From contig NZ_CP179727.1 in NCBI RefSeq assembly GCF_047425875.1, forward strand, positions 992,001 through 1,056,000: a stretch of DNA of 64,000 nt, in the 5' to 3' direction. The first letter of the stretch is position 1. Every line of letters begins with the position of its first letter. Below the pieces are notes generated by a model. That model was given only the letters and a program-made list of their open reading frames with translations, was not told the origin of the DNA and did no database searches. Source of the DNA: Macrococcoides animalis. Lineage in GTDB: Bacteria > Bacillota > Bacilli > Staphylococcales > Staphylococcaceae. Below, piece by piece: positions 1 to 8,539 of this stretch. A program made the position numbers and the translations under genes.

Positions 1-1223
1 AATGCTACCCCGATAACGATCAATAAACTAGTTCCACCAATTCTTAATGACTGTGGTAAGTTTAAAAAATCAGAAACGATTAATGGTAACACTGCGATAC
101 CTGCTAAGAATAAAGAACCAACAAATGTTAAACGATAAAGTACTTTTGTAATATAGTTTTGAGTATTTTTACCAGGACGAATACCTGGTACATAACTACC
201 CTGTTTTCTTAAATTGTCAGCCATTTGTTCAGGATTAACTTGAACAAATGCATAAAAGTAAGCAAATGCAATAATTAAAATTACATATACAATCATACCA
301 ATCGGCTGAGCCGGATCAGAATGTGCTGCTAAAGTTTTTGCCCAATCCGCTTTTGGGAAGAGTAATTGTAACGTCTTCGGAAGCATGAAAAACGCCATTG
401 CAAAGATAACTGGAATAACCCCCGCAGCATTTACCTTTAAAGGTAAAAATGTTGCTTGTGGTGCTAAACGATTACCTGTAGTACGTTTTGCATATTGAAT
501 TGGAATTTTACGTACAGCTTGTAGTACGAATACCGCAAAAGCTGTAAGTAACACCATACCTACAAATATTCCGATTGCCTCTAAAATTGCCATTGTTGAA
601 TCATTCGCACCAACAAAAGATTGTTGATAGAACTGAATTAACGCTGACGGAATAGAAGAAAGAATCCCACCGAAGATGATAATGGAAATACCATTACCAA
701 CACCGTGTTGTGTAATCTGCTCACCTAACCACATTAAAAATGCAGTACCAGCAGTTAACACGACTGCGATAAGTAAGAAGTTCCAAACGCTAGTATTTGT
801 GATCAATTGACCACCTAACATATTATTGAAACTGTAACTCATCCCAAATCCTTGAATGAATGCTAATACAATTGTAAAGTATCTTGTAAATTGCGTAAGC
901 TTTTTACGACCAACTTCACCTTGTTTAGCCCACTCAGTAAACTTCGGTACAACATCCATCTGAAGTAATTGAACTACGATTGAAGCTGTAATGTATGGCA
1001 TAATCCCCATTGCAAGAATAGAGAAGTTTTGAAGTGCGCCCCCACCAAATGTATTCATCAAATCAGTAATGCCTTTATTGGCCTGACTTTCGAAAGCTGT
1101 TGGGTTAACACCTGGAACCGGAATGTACGTTCCGATTTTAAAGATAATTAACATTGCGAGTGTAAAGATGATTTTGCTACGTATTTCTTTTACTTTAAAG
1201 AAACTAATAAGCGTATCAAACAT
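1..1223 (-). CDS. secY: Protein translocase subunit SecY (3' end beyond window)
   Basis: Core channel of the Sec translocon in the cytoplasmic membrane; with SecE and SecG it passes unfolded preproteins driven by SecA. About 407 codons are visible of a family length near 430, so only the last part is cut off by the left edge. The translation starts MFDTLISFFKVKEIRSK and shows the repeated hydrophobic helices of the family, including the conserved GVNPTAF and QHGVGNGIS stretches. The ATG overlaps the rplO stop as TAATG, indicating translational coupling at the end of the spc operon. Confidence 0.97.
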   Translation of the reverse strand, partial: MFDTLISFFKVKEIRSKIIFTLAMLIIFKIGTYIPVPGVNPTAFESQANKGITDLMNTFGGGALQNFSILAMGIMPYITASIVVQLLQMDVVPKFTEWAKQGEVGRKKLTQFTRYFTIVLAFIQGFGMSYSFNNMLGGQLITNTSVWNFLLIAVVLTAGTAFLMWLGEQITQHGVGNGISIIIFGGILSSIPSALIQFYQQSFVGANDSTMAILEAIGIFVGMVLLTAFAVFVLQAVRKIPIQYAKRTTGNRLAPQATFLPLKVNAAGVIPVIFAMAFFMLPKTLQLLFPKADWAKTLAAHSDPAQPIGMIVYVILIIAFAYFYAFVQVNPEQMADNLRKQGSYVPGIRPGKNTQNYITKVLYRLTFVGSLFLAGIAVLPLIVSDFLNLPQSLRIGGTSLLIVIGVA

Positions 1224-1663
1224 TAGATCACCTCAGTTGTTCCGCCCTTACCTTCAATTGCTTCTTTAGCTGAAGCTGAAAATTTATGAGCTTTTACTGT
1301 TAACTTTGCTGTTAATTCACCATTACCAAGAATTTTAATACCTGATTTTTCGTTAGATACAACACCTGTTTCAATTAATAAAGCTGGCGTTACTTCTGTA
1401 CCTTCTTCAAAACGATTTAATTGATCTAAGTTAACAATAGCGTAGTCTTTGCGGTTGATATTAGTAAATCCACGTTTTGGTAAACGACGGAATAAAGGTA
1501 ATTGTCCACCTTCAAAGCCTAAACGTACTCCACCACCTGAACGCGCTTTTTGACCTTTATGTCCACGTCCACTTGTTTTACCATTACCTGAAGCCATACC
1601 GCGACCAACACGGTTGCGTTCTTTACGAGCACCTTCAACTGGTTTCATTTCATGTAATTTCAT
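1223..1663 (-). CDS. rplO: 50S ribosomal protein L15
   Basis: Large-subunit protein L15, 146 residues as in other Bacilli. The N-terminal half is the glycine- and arginine-rich extension (GRGMASGNGKTSGRGHKGQK) that reaches into 23S rRNA, followed by the globular domain with GFEGGQLPLFRRLPKRGF. It lies between rpmD and secY; its stop overlaps the secY start. The ATG is preceded by a GGAGGTGCC Shine-Dalgarno sequence. Confidence 0.98.
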   Translation of the reverse strand: MKLHEMKPVEGARKERNRVGRGMASGNGKTSGRGHKGQKARSGGGVRLGFEGGQLPLFRRLPKRGFTNINRKDYAIVNLDQLNRFEEGTEVTPALLIETGVVSNEKSGIKILGNGELTAKLTVKAHKFSASAKEAIEGKGGTTEVI

Positions 1664-1689
1664 TTCGGCACCTCCTTATTCTTAAAATA

Positions 1690-1869
1690 TTATGCTTCTG
1701 TTACAGTCACTAAGTGACTTACTTTGTTAATTTGCCCACGAATCGCAGGGTTGTCATCAACTTCAACTGTTTGATGCATTTTGTTAAGCCCTAAAGCTTT
1801 AACAGTTTTACGTTGTGTTTCAGGACGACCGATAATACTACGAGTGAGGGTAATTTTAATTTTAGCCAT
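1690..1869 (-). CDS. rpmD: 50S ribosomal protein L30
   Basis: Large-subunit protein L30, 59 residues, the usual bacterial size. The translation begins MAKIKITLTRSIIGRPETQ and contains the family signature around TVKALGLNKMHQTVE. It sits in the expected place between rpsE and rplO. The start is set by the ATG at 1869 behind an AAGGAGGG ribosome-binding site. Confidence 0.96.
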   Translation of the reverse strand: MAKIKITLTRSIIGRPETQRKTVKALGLNKMHQTVEVDDNPAIRGQINKVSHLVTVTEA

Positions 1870-1883
1870 TGTTTATGCCCTCC

Positions 1884-2381
1884 TTAATTGTATAATTCTT
1901 CGACTGATTTACCACGTAATTTAGCTACATCTTCAGCAACTTTAAGTTCTTTTAAACCTTGAACAGTAGCGCGAACCATGTTAATAGGTGTATTTGAACC
2001 TAATGATTTACTTAAGATATCAGTAATACCAGCTAATTCTAACACGGCACGTACTGGACCACCAGCGATAACTCCTGTACCAGGTGCTGCAGGTTTAATT
2101 AATACACTTCCTGCTCCAAATCTACCTGTAACTTCGTGAGGTGTAGTACCTTTAACACGAGGAACAGTGATTAAGTTTTTCTTAGCATCTTCGATTGCTT
2201 TTTTAATCGCTTCTGGCACTTCTTGTGCTTTACCAGTACCAAAACCAACGCGACCATTTTTGTCTCCAACAACTACTAAAGCAGTGAAACGCATACGACG
2301 TCCACCCTTAACAACTTTAGATACACGGTTGATGGTAACTACGCGTTCTTCAAATTCTTTAACTTCTTTTTCACGACGCAT
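1884..2381 (-). CDS. rpsE: 30S ribosomal protein S5
   Basis: Small-subunit protein S5 (165 residues) near the mRNA entry path; with S4 and S12 it governs decoding accuracy. The N-terminal double-stranded RNA-binding domain (ERVVTINRVSKVVKGGRR, then FTALVVVGDKNGRVGFG) and the C-terminal domain (GVIAGGPVRAVLELAGI) are both intact. The next gene, rpmD, starts 14 bp after its stop. Confidence 0.98.
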   Translation of the reverse strand: MRREKEVKEFEERVVTINRVSKVVKGGRRMRFTALVVVGDKNGRVGFGTGKAQEVPEAIKKAIEDAKKNLITVPRVKGTTPHEVTGRFGAGSVLIKPAAPGTGVIAGGPVRAVLELAGITDILSKSLGSNTPINMVRATVQGLKELKVAEDVAKLRGKSVEELYN

Positions 2382-2399
2382 TAAGAGTTCCTCCTTTTA

Positions 2400-2762
2400 T
2401 TAAAATTCTAAACCGTTTTCGCGTGCTGCATCAGCTAATGCTTTTACACGTCCGTGGAATAAATATCCTCCGCGGTCGAATACAACTGCTTTAACGCCTT
2501 TTTCTGTTGCTAATTTAGCAACTGTTTCACCGACTTTAGCTGCTGCTTCAACATTTGAAGTAGCTTCTAAACCTAATCCTTTATCTTGTGTTGATGCTTG
2601 AGCTAAAGTTACACCTTTAACGTCATCAATCACTTGTGCGTAAATATGTTTGTTTGAACGATATACGTTTAAACGAGGACGCTCAGTTGTACCAGCTAAT
2701 CTGCTACGTACACGAGCATGTCTTTTCATACGCACTTTGTTCTTATCGATTTTAGTGATCAT
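2400..2762 (-). CDS. rplR: 50S ribosomal protein L18
   Basis: Large-subunit protein L18 (120 residues), a 5S rRNA-binding protein of the central protuberance. It has the arginine-rich N-terminus (KVRMKRHARVRSRLAGT) and the conserved FDRGGYLFHGRVKALADAAR C-terminus. It is encoded between rplF and rpsE in the spc part of the cluster. The length and order are standard for Bacilli. Confidence 0.98.
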   Translation of the reverse strand: MITKIDKNKVRMKRHARVRSRLAGTTERPRLNVYRSNKHIYAQVIDDVKGVTLAQASTQDKGLGLEATSNVEAAAKVGETVAKLATEKGVKAVVFDRGGYLFHGRVKALADAARENGLEF

Positions 2763-2789
2763 GAATATTCTCCTTTCTTATTTTAGAGA

Positions 2790-3326
2790 TTACTTACCAG
2801 TTTTACCTTCTTTACGACGAACATATTCGCCTTCGTAACGTACACCTTTACCTTTGTAAGGCTCTGGAGGACGAGTAGCACGGATATTTGAAGCAATCGC
2901 TCCAACACGTTCTTTATTAATACCTTCAACTTTTACTTTCGTATTTTTATCAACTGATAAAGTAATACCTTCTTCAGCTACGATTTCAATTGGGTGAGAG
3001 TATCCAACGTTTAAGATTAAGTTTTTACCTTGCATTTGAGCACGGTAACCAACCCCGATTAATTCTAAGTTCTTTTCGAATCCTTTTGAAACACCTTCAA
3101 CCATGTTAGCGATTAAAGCACGAGTTGTTCCGTGGATTGTTTTATGAGCTTTAGAATCAGATGGACGAACTACTTCTAAAGTATTGTCTTCTAATTTATA
3201 TGTCATTTCTTCGTTAAATGTATTAGTTAATTCACCTTTAGGTCCTTTAACTGTTACAGTGTTACCGTCGATTTTGATTTCAACCCCAGTTGGGATTTCA
3301 ATAACCTTCTTACCAACACGACTCAT
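2790..3326 (-). CDS. rplF: 50S ribosomal protein L6
   Basis: Large-subunit protein L6 (178 residues), positioned near the sarcin-ricin loop and the factor-binding site. The translation opens MSRVGKKVIEIPTGVEI and ends with the signature PPEPYKGKGVRYEGEYVRRK. Two tandem L6 folds are present at full length. It follows rpsH by 28 bp. Confidence 0.98.
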   Translation of the reverse strand: MSRVGKKVIEIPTGVEIKIDGNTVTVKGPKGELTNTFNEEMTYKLEDNTLEVVRPSDSKAHKTIHGTTRALIANMVEGVSKGFEKNLELIGVGYRAQMQGKNLILNVGYSHPIEIVAEEGITLSVDKNTKVKVEGINKERVGAIASNIRATRPPEPYKGKGVRYEGEYVRRKEGKTGK

Positions 3327-3354
3327 AAGTCGGCACCTCCTTCTTTAATAATTC

Positions 3355-3753
3355 TTACCAGATGTAAGCTAATACTTCTCCACCAATGTTACGTTGACGC
3401 GCTTCTTTATCAGTTAATACACCTTCAGAAGTTGACACTAATGCGATACCTAAGCCATTTAATACTTTTGGTAATTCATCAGCTTTTGCGTAAACACGTA
3501 AACCAGGTTTAGAGATACGTTTTAAACCAGTGATAACACGTTCGTTATTTGAACCGTATTTTAAGAACATACGAATAACACCTTGTTTATCATCTTCAAT
3601 ATATTCAACACTTTTAACGAATCCTTCACGTTTAAGGATTTCAGCGATTTCTTTTTTGATGTTTGATGCAGGCAATTCTAATTTCTCGTGACGTACCATG
3701 TTTGCGTTACGTACGCGAGTTAGCATATCTGCGATTGGATCTGACATAGTCAT
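3355..3753 (-). CDS. rpsH: 30S ribosomal protein S8
   Basis: Small-subunit primary assembly protein S8 (132 residues), which binds helix 21 of 16S rRNA; in enterobacteria it is the feedback repressor of the spc operon, but whether that holds here cannot be seen. The N-terminus MTMSDPIADMLTRVRNAN and the C-terminal STSEGVLTDKEARQRNIGGE motif are diagnostic. Full length. Confidence 0.98.
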   Translation of the reverse strand: MTMSDPIADMLTRVRNANMVRHEKLELPASNIKKEIAEILKREGFVKSVEYIEDDKQGVIRMFLKYGSNNERVITGLKRISKPGLRVYAKADELPKVLNGLGIALVSTSEGVLTDKEARQRNIGGEVLAYIW

Positions 3754-3782
3754 TTAAAATATCCTCCTTTCAGGTTTAAATT

Positions 3783-3968
3783 TTACCAGCTTGCTTTTTT
3801 AACGCCAGGAATCTGACCTTTATAAGCTAATTCACGGAAACAAATACGGCAAAGTTTAAATTTGCGTAAAACTGAATGTGGACGTCCGCAACGTTCACAA
3901 CGAGTGTATTCTTGTACTTTAAATTTTTGTTTACGCTGTTGTTTAGCGATCATTGATTTTTTAGCCAC
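3783..3968 (-). CDS. rpsN: 30S ribosomal protein S14, zinc-binding type
   Basis: Short 61-residue S14 of the zinc-binding (type Z) class. Cysteines at 24, 27, 40 and 43 form the two CxxC pairs (CERC and CRIC) of the zinc ribbon. Bacteria that also carry a zinc-free S14 usually encode it elsewhere and derepress it when zinc is short. This copy sits in its ancestral spc-operon place between rplE and rpsH. Confidence 0.98.
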   Translation of the reverse strand: MAKKSMIAKQQRKQKFKVQEYTRCERCGRPHSVLRKFKLCRICFRELAYKGQIPGVKKASW

Positions 3969-3996
3969 TAAATTTAGCCTCCTTTTATATTAGAGA

Positions 3997-4542
3997 TTAC
4001 TTTTGAAATGGCATACCGAATTGTGTTAACAATTCACGAGCTTCCTCGTCAGTGTTAGCAGTAGTTACGATAACGATATCCATTCCGCGTGTTTTACTTA
4101 CTTTATCATAATCGATTTCAGGGAAAATTAATTGTTCTTTAACGCCAAGTGTGTAGTTACCACGGCCATCAAACGCTTTGTTTGAAATACCACGGAAGTC
4201 ACGTACACGAGGTAATGAAACGTTTACTAATTTATCAAAGAATTCGTACATTCTTTCTCCACGTAAAGTAACTTTTGCCCCGATAGGCATACCTTCACGT
4301 AAACGGAATGTCGCGATTGATTTTTTAGCTTTAGTAACCATTGGCTTTTGACCAGTGATTGCTTGTAATTCTTCAACTGCAGAGTCTAAGACTTTAGAGT
4401 TTTGAACTGCGTCACCGATACCCATGTTTACTACGATTTTTTCGATTTTTGGTACTTCCATCACTGATGCGTAATTAAACTTTTTCATCATTTCAGGTGA
4501 AATTTCTTTAATGAATTTTTCTTTTAAACGTGTCTGTGTCAA
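3997..4542 (-). CDS. rplE: 50S ribosomal protein L5
   Basis: Large-subunit protein L5 (181 residues), which binds 5S rRNA and contacts the P-site tRNA. The conserved core includes KIVVNMGIGDA, KSIATFRLREGMPIG and GMDIVIVTTA. The start is TTG at 4542, eight bases after a GGAGG Shine-Dalgarno sequence, giving an N-terminus MTQTRLKEKF slightly longer than in B. subtilis. No ATG in frame fits better. Confidence 0.97.
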   Translation of the reverse strand: MTQTRLKEKFIKEISPEMMKKFNYASVMEVPKIEKIVVNMGIGDAVQNSKVLDSAVEELQAITGQKPMVTKAKKSIATFRLREGMPIGAKVTLRGERMYEFFDKLVNVSLPRVRDFRGISNKAFDGRGNYTLGVKEQLIFPEIDYDKVSKTRGMDIVIVTTANTDEEARELLTQFGMPFQK

Positions 4543-4565
4543 TGTGAGAACCTCCTTCCAGATAA

Positions 4566-4874
4566 TTATTTAATGATTTCTCCAGATTTCTTAGCTACAC
4601 GTACTTTCTTGCCATCTTCTATTTTCGTACCAACACGAGTTGGTTTGTTTGTTTTTGGGTCAATTAACATAACATTTGAAACGTGAATTGCAGCTTCAAA
4701 TTCAACGATGCCGCCTTCAGGATTCATTTGAGTAGGTTTTTGGTGTTTTTTCGCAATGTTTACACCTTCAACAACTACGCGATCTTTTTTAGGAAGAGCT
4801 TCAATTACTGTTCCTGTTTTACCTTTATCTTTACCTGTGATAACGATAACTTTGTCGCCTTTTTTAATATGCAT
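4566..4874 (-). CDS. rplX: 50S ribosomal protein L24
   Basis: Large-subunit assembly initiator L24 (102 residues, close to the 103-105 usual). The KOW motif is visible near the N-terminus (HIKKGDKVIVITGKDKGKTG), followed by VVVEGVNIAKKH. It lies 33 bp after rplN and 23 bp before rplE. Confidence 0.98.
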   Translation of the reverse strand: MHIKKGDKVIVITGKDKGKTGTVIEALPKKDRVVVEGVNIAKKHQKPTQMNPEGGIVEFEAAIHVSNVMLIDPKTNKPTRVGTKIEDGKKVRVAKKSGEIIK

Positions 4875-4907
4875 GTCGTAGACACCTCCTCTTGATTTTG
4901 TGTTTTA

Positions 4908-5276
4908 TTATAATACTTCAGGTGCTAATGAAACGATTTTCATGAAGTTGCCCTCACGTAATTCACGTGCAACAGGTCCAAAGATACGTGTTCCACGAGG
5001 TCCTTTGTCATCACGGATGATAACACAAGCGTTTTCGTCAAATTTGATGTATGAACCATCGTTACGACGTACACCAGATTTAGTACGAACGATAACAGCT
5101 TTAACAACGTCACCTTTTTTAACAACGCCACCTGGTGTAGCATTTTTAACTGTACATACGATTACGTCACCGATGTTAGCTGTTTTACGACCAGATCCGC
5201 CTAATACTTTAATAGTTAATACTTCACGAGCACCAGAGTTATCTGCCACTTTTAAGCGTGATTCTTGTTGGATCAT
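4908..5276 (-). CDS. rplN: 50S ribosomal protein L14
   Basis: Large-subunit protein L14 (122 residues) at the subunit interface, where it bridges to 16S rRNA; ribosome silencing factor RsfS binds its homologues. The translation MIQQESRLKVADNSGAREV and the C-terminal GTRIFGPVARELR are family signatures. Standard length and position. Confidence 0.98.
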   Translation of the reverse strand: MIQQESRLKVADNSGAREVLTIKVLGGSGRKTANIGDVIVCTVKNATPGGVVKKGDVVKAVIVRTKSGVRRNDGSYIKFDENACVIIRDDKGPRGTRIFGPVARELREGNFMKIVSLAPEVL

Positions 5277-5306
5277 TCGAGTTACCTCCTTTATCTAATT
5301 TACTTA

Positions 5307-5570
5307 TTAAATGATAATTGATTCTTCAACAACTTCTACTAAACGGAAGCGTTTTGTAGCTGATAAAGGACGTGTTTCCATAATTTTAACGATGTCGCCC
5401 ATTTTCGCTGTGTTGTTTTCATCATGTGTTTTATATTTTTTAGAGTACTTTACACGTTTACCGTATAAAGAATGTGTTTTATAAGTTTCAACTACAACAG
5501 TAATTGTTTTATCCATTTTGTCAGATACAACTTTACCTGTGTAAACTTTACGGTCGTTTCTTTCGCTCAC
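5307..5570 (-). CDS. rpsQ: 30S ribosomal protein S17
   Basis: Small-subunit primary binding protein S17 (87 residues), OB fold. The core reads GKVVSDKMDKTITVVVET and YKTHDENN, with the conserved RPLSATKRFRLVEV near the end. The start codon is GTG at 5570, eight bases after AGGAGG. Confidence 0.97.
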   Translation of the reverse strand: MSERNDRKVYTGKVVSDKMDKTITVVVETYKTHSLYGKRVKYSKKYKTHDENNTAKMGDIVKIMETRPLSATKRFRLVEVVEESIII

Positions 5571-5596
5571 AAGAGTTCCCTCCTATTCCTTAAAAA

Positions 5597-5809
5597 TTAT
5601 TTTTGTTCAGTTTTTTGTTGCTCGATTTCTCTTTCACGTACAACAGTTTTCATACGCGCGATAGATTTTTTCACTTCGCGAATACGTGCTGTATTTTCAA
5701 GTTGACCTGTAGCTAACTGAAAGCGTAGGTTGAAAAGTTCCTCTTTAAGCGATTTTACTTTAGTTTCAATTTCTGAAGTGGTTAAATCTCTAATTTCCTT
5801 AGCTTTCAT
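5597..5809 (-). CDS. rpmC: 50S ribosomal protein L29
   Basis: Large-subunit protein L29 (70 residues), two antiparallel helices near the exit tunnel; with L23 it surrounds the trigger factor and SRP docking site. The translation MKAKEIRDLTTSEIETK with LRFQLATGQLENTARIRE is typical. I chose the ATG at 5809, behind GGTGGTGA, over a longer in-frame reading. Its first codons overlap the last 11 bases of rplP, so translation is probably coupled. Confidence 0.96.
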   Translation of the reverse strand: MKAKEIRDLTTSEIETKVKSLKEELFNLRFQLATGQLENTARIREVKKSIARMKTVVREREIEQQKTEQK

Positions 5810-6233
5810 TTGTGTCACCACCCAATTCTTCACGTTTTACAAACTTAGTTTTCACTGGAAGTTTGTGAGATGCTAAACGTAATGCTTCACGAGCTGTTTC
5901 TTCAGGAACACCTGCGATTTCAAACATAATACGTCCAGGTTTTACTACTGCTACCCATCCTTCAACTGCACCTTTACCAGAACCCATACGTACTTCTAAA
6001 GGTTTTTTAGTATATGGTGTGTGAGGGAAGATTTTAATCCAAACTTTCCCGCCACGTTTCATGTAACGAGTCATTGCAATACGAGCTGATTCAATTTGAC
6101 GAGAAGTAATCCAAGCTGCTGTAGTTGCTTGTAAACCGTACTCACCAAATGTTACTTCGTTTCCGCCTTTTGAACGACCAGTTGTTTTAGGTCTATGTTG
6201 ACGACGGTATTTTACACGTTTAGGTAATAACAT
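5799..6233 (-). CDS. rplP: 50S ribosomal protein L16
   Basis: Large-subunit protein L16 (144 residues) that shapes the A-site tRNA contact. The signature GNEVTFGEYGLQATTAAWIT and the conserved MGSGKGAVEGWVAVVKPG are present. The ATG lies two bases beyond the rpsC stop, and the 3' end overlaps rpmC. Confidence 0.98.
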   Translation of the reverse strand: MLLPKRVKYRRQHRPKTTGRSKGGNEVTFGEYGLQATTAAWITSRQIESARIAMTRYMKRGGKVWIKIFPHTPYTKKPLEVRMGSGKGAVEGWVAVVKPGRIMFEIAGVPEETAREALRLASHKLPVKTKFVKREELGGDTNES

Positions 6234-6235
6234 TA

Positions 6236-6889
6236 TTATTTTCCTCCTTCACTAGATTTCTTTGTAGGAAGAACTTCACCACGATAGATCCATACTTTAA
6301 CACCTAATTTACCGTAAGTAGTGTCTGCTTCTGCATGTGCATAATCGATGTCAGCACGTAATGTATGAAGTGGAACAGTTCCTTCTGAATATTGTTCAGC
6401 ACGCGCGATATCTGCGCCACCTAAACGACCTGATACTTGAGTTTTGATCCCTTTAGCACCTAACTTCATTGCACGTTGAAGGGCTTGTTTTTGAGCACGA
6501 CGGAATGATACACGGTTTTCTAATTGACGTGCGATGTTTTCCGCAACTAATGTAGCATCCATATCAACTTTCTTAATTTCAATAACGTTGATGTGTACGC
6601 GTTTACCAGTTAAGCTGTTTAATGCGTTACGTAATTTTTCAATTTCTGAACCGCCTTTACCGATAACCATACCAGGTTTACCAGTGTGGATTGCGATGTT
6701 AACACGGTTCGCTGCGCGTTCGATTTCTACACGAGAAACAGAAGCGTCTTTTAAGTTTTCTGCGATATATTTACGAACTTTTAAGTCTTCATGTAATAGA
6801 GTAGCGAAATCTTTTTCTGCATACCATTTCGCATCCCAGTCACGAATGATTCCGACACGAAGTCCGATAGGATTAATTTTTTGACCCAC
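6236..6889 (-). CDS. rpsC: 30S ribosomal protein S3
   Basis: Small-subunit protein S3 (217 residues) lining the mRNA entry tunnel, with helicase activity in concert with S4 and S5. The type-2 KH domain shows GKPGMVIGKGGSEIEKLR at about residues 68-85, followed by the C-terminal GVKVWIYRGEVLP. The start is GTG at 6889 behind AAGGAGGG. Confidence 0.98.
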   Translation of the reverse strand: MGQKINPIGLRVGIIRDWDAKWYAEKDFATLLHEDLKVRKYIAENLKDASVSRVEIERAANRVNIAIHTGKPGMVIGKGGSEIEKLRNALNSLTGKRVHINVIEIKKVDMDATLVAENIARQLENRVSFRRAQKQALQRAMKLGAKGIKTQVSGRLGGADIARAEQYSEGTVPLHTLRADIDYAHAEADTTYGKLGVKVWIYRGEVLPTKKSSEGGK

Positions 6890-6916
6890 TGTATTCCCTC
6901 CTTAATGAGATAGTAT

Positions 6917-7294
6917 TTATTTAGCTTCTTCTGTAGTTACTTCTTTGTTTGAAGTTTTCACTTCTTTATCGCCAACAACGATTGTGATGTGGCTTGTACG
7001 TTTATTAATCGCACTTGCACGACCTTGTGCACGTGGACGGAAACGTTTTAAAGTTGGTCCTTCATTTGCATATGCTTCTTTAACGATTAAAGTATCAACG
7101 TTCATATCATAGTTATGTTCTGCGTTAGCTAATGCTGACATTAATAACTTTTCAACTACTGGTGATGTTGCTTTATTTGTTAATTTTAAAATAGCGATAG
7201 CTTCTGCTACTTCTTTACCTCTGATAAGATCTAATACTAATCTCACTTTACGAGGTGCGATTCTGATTGTTCTTGCAACCGCTTTTGCTTCCAT
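6917..7294 (-). CDS. rplV: 50S ribosomal protein L22
   Basis: Large-subunit protein L22 (125 residues), whose beta-hairpin narrows the peptide exit tunnel and is a site of macrolide resistance mutations in the family. The conserved hairpin region LKRFRPRAQGRASAINKRTS is intact. The C-terminus carries a charged tail (EVKTSNKEVTTEEAK) several residues longer than in S. aureus, a minor lineage difference. Confidence 0.97.
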   Translation of the reverse strand: MEAKAVARTIRIAPRKVRLVLDLIRGKEVAEAIAILKLTNKATSPVVEKLLMSALANAEHNYDMNVDTLIVKEAYANEGPTLKRFRPRAQGRASAINKRTSHITIVVGDKEVKTSNKEVTTEEAK

Positions 7295-7316
7295 AGTTAT
7301 TCCTCCTTATTTGAAA

Positions 7317-7595
7317 TTAGCGTTTAGTTTTCTTGTCGTCTGCACCGTGACCTTTGTAAGTACGTGTTGGTGCGAATTCTCCTAATTTATGTCCAACCAT
7401 ATCCTCAGTTACATATACAGGTACGTGTTTACGTCCATCATATACTGCGATAGTGTGTCCGATAAAATTCGGGAAAATTGTAGAGCGACGTGACCAAGTT
7501 TTGATTACTGTTTTTTTGCCGCCTTCCTCTAATGCTTCAACTTTTTTCATTAAGTGATCATCGATGAAAGGTCCTTTTTTAAGACTACGAGCCAT
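7317..7595 (-). CDS. rpsS: 30S ribosomal protein S19
   Basis: Small-subunit protein S19 (92 residues) in the head, forming a complex with S13 near the A and P sites. The translation MARSLKKGPFIDDHLMKKVE and GEFAPTRTYKGHG are family signatures. A perfect hairpin lies in the 66-bp gap after rplB. Confidence 0.98.
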   Translation of the reverse strand: MARSLKKGPFIDDHLMKKVEALEEGGKKTVIKTWSRRSTIFPNFIGHTIAVYDGRKHVPVYVTEDMVGHKLGEFAPTRTYKGHGADDKKTKR

Positions 7596-7624
7596 TGTGG
7601 CGCCTCCCTCATATCTTACCTGCC

Positions 7625-7646
7625 GTTAGCGGCCTAAGCCGCTAAC
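7625..7646 (-). other. Perfect hairpin between rplB and rpsS
   Basis: A 9-bp perfect inverted repeat (GTTAGCGGC ... GCCGCTAAC) encloses a 4-base loop in the 66-bp spacer between rplB and rpsS. There is no T-run after it in the direction of transcription, so it is not a conventional terminator. It may act in mRNA processing, stability or attenuation inside the operon; that is inference. Confidence 0.7.
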
Positions 7647-7661
7647 ATTAGTAAGTTAATA

Positions 7662-8492
7662 TTATTTTTTACGTCCGCGAACGATAAATTTGTCAGAACG
7701 GTTTTTCTTCTTACGTGTTTTCTTACCAAGAGTTGGTTTACCCCATGGTGACATTGGAGATGGACGACCGATTGAAGTACGACCTTCACCACCACCGTGC
7801 GGGTGATCATTAGGGTTCATTACAGAACCACGAACTGTTGGACGGATACCTTTCCATCTAGAACGTCCCGCTTTACCGATATTGATTAATTCATGTTGCT
7901 CGTTACCTACTTGACCGATTGTTGCACGACAAGTTGATAAGATCATACGAACTTCACCAGATTTTAAACGAACTAATACGTATTTACCTTCTTTACCAAG
8001 TACCTGTGCTGAAGTTCCAGCCGAACGTACTAATTGGCCACCCTTACCAGGTTTTAATTCGATATTGTGAATTACTGTACCTACAGGAATGTTTGCTAAT
8101 GGTAATGCGTTACCTACTTTAATATCAGCTTCAGGACCGTTAAATACTTGAGTACCAACTGTTAATCCTTTAGGAGCGATGATATATCGTTTTTCTCCAT
8201 CTAAGTAATGTAATAAAGCGATATTAGCTGAACGGTTCGGATCATATTCAATCGTCGCCACTTTCGCTGGAATACCATCTTTGTTACGTTTGAAATCAAT
8301 TACACGGTATTGACGTTTATGACCGCCACCTCTGTGACGTACTGTTAACTTACCTTGGTTATTACGACCCGCTTTTCTCGGAAGGGGCTCAAGTAATGAC
8401 TTTTCAGGTGACGTTGACGTAATTTCAGCGAAATCTGAACCTGTCATATTACGACGACCGTTTGTTATTGGCTTATAATGTTTAATTGCCAT
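7662..8492 (-). CDS. rplB: 50S ribosomal protein L2
   Basis: Large-subunit protein L2 (276 residues), one of the most conserved ribosomal proteins and needed for subunit association and peptidyl transfer. It contains the hallmark HPHGGGEGR loop near residue 229 and RHRGGGHKRQYR in the N-terminal domain. Full length; 47 bp follows rplW. Confidence 0.99.
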   Translation of the reverse strand: MAIKHYKPITNGRRNMTGSDFAEITSTSPEKSLLEPLPRKAGRNNQGKLTVRHRGGGHKRQYRVIDFKRNKDGIPAKVATIEYDPNRSANIALLHYLDGEKRYIIAPKGLTVGTQVFNGPEADIKVGNALPLANIPVGTVIHNIELKPGKGGQLVRSAGTSAQVLGKEGKYVLVRLKSGEVRMILSTCRATIGQVGNEQHELINIGKAGRSRWKGIRPTVRGSVMNPNDHPHGGGEGRTSIGRPSPMSPWGKPTLGKKTRKKKNRSDKFIVRGRKK

Positions 8493-8539
8493 TGTCGTTT
8501 TACCTCCTTAATGGTAAATAGTTTATTTTTAATTTGTTT

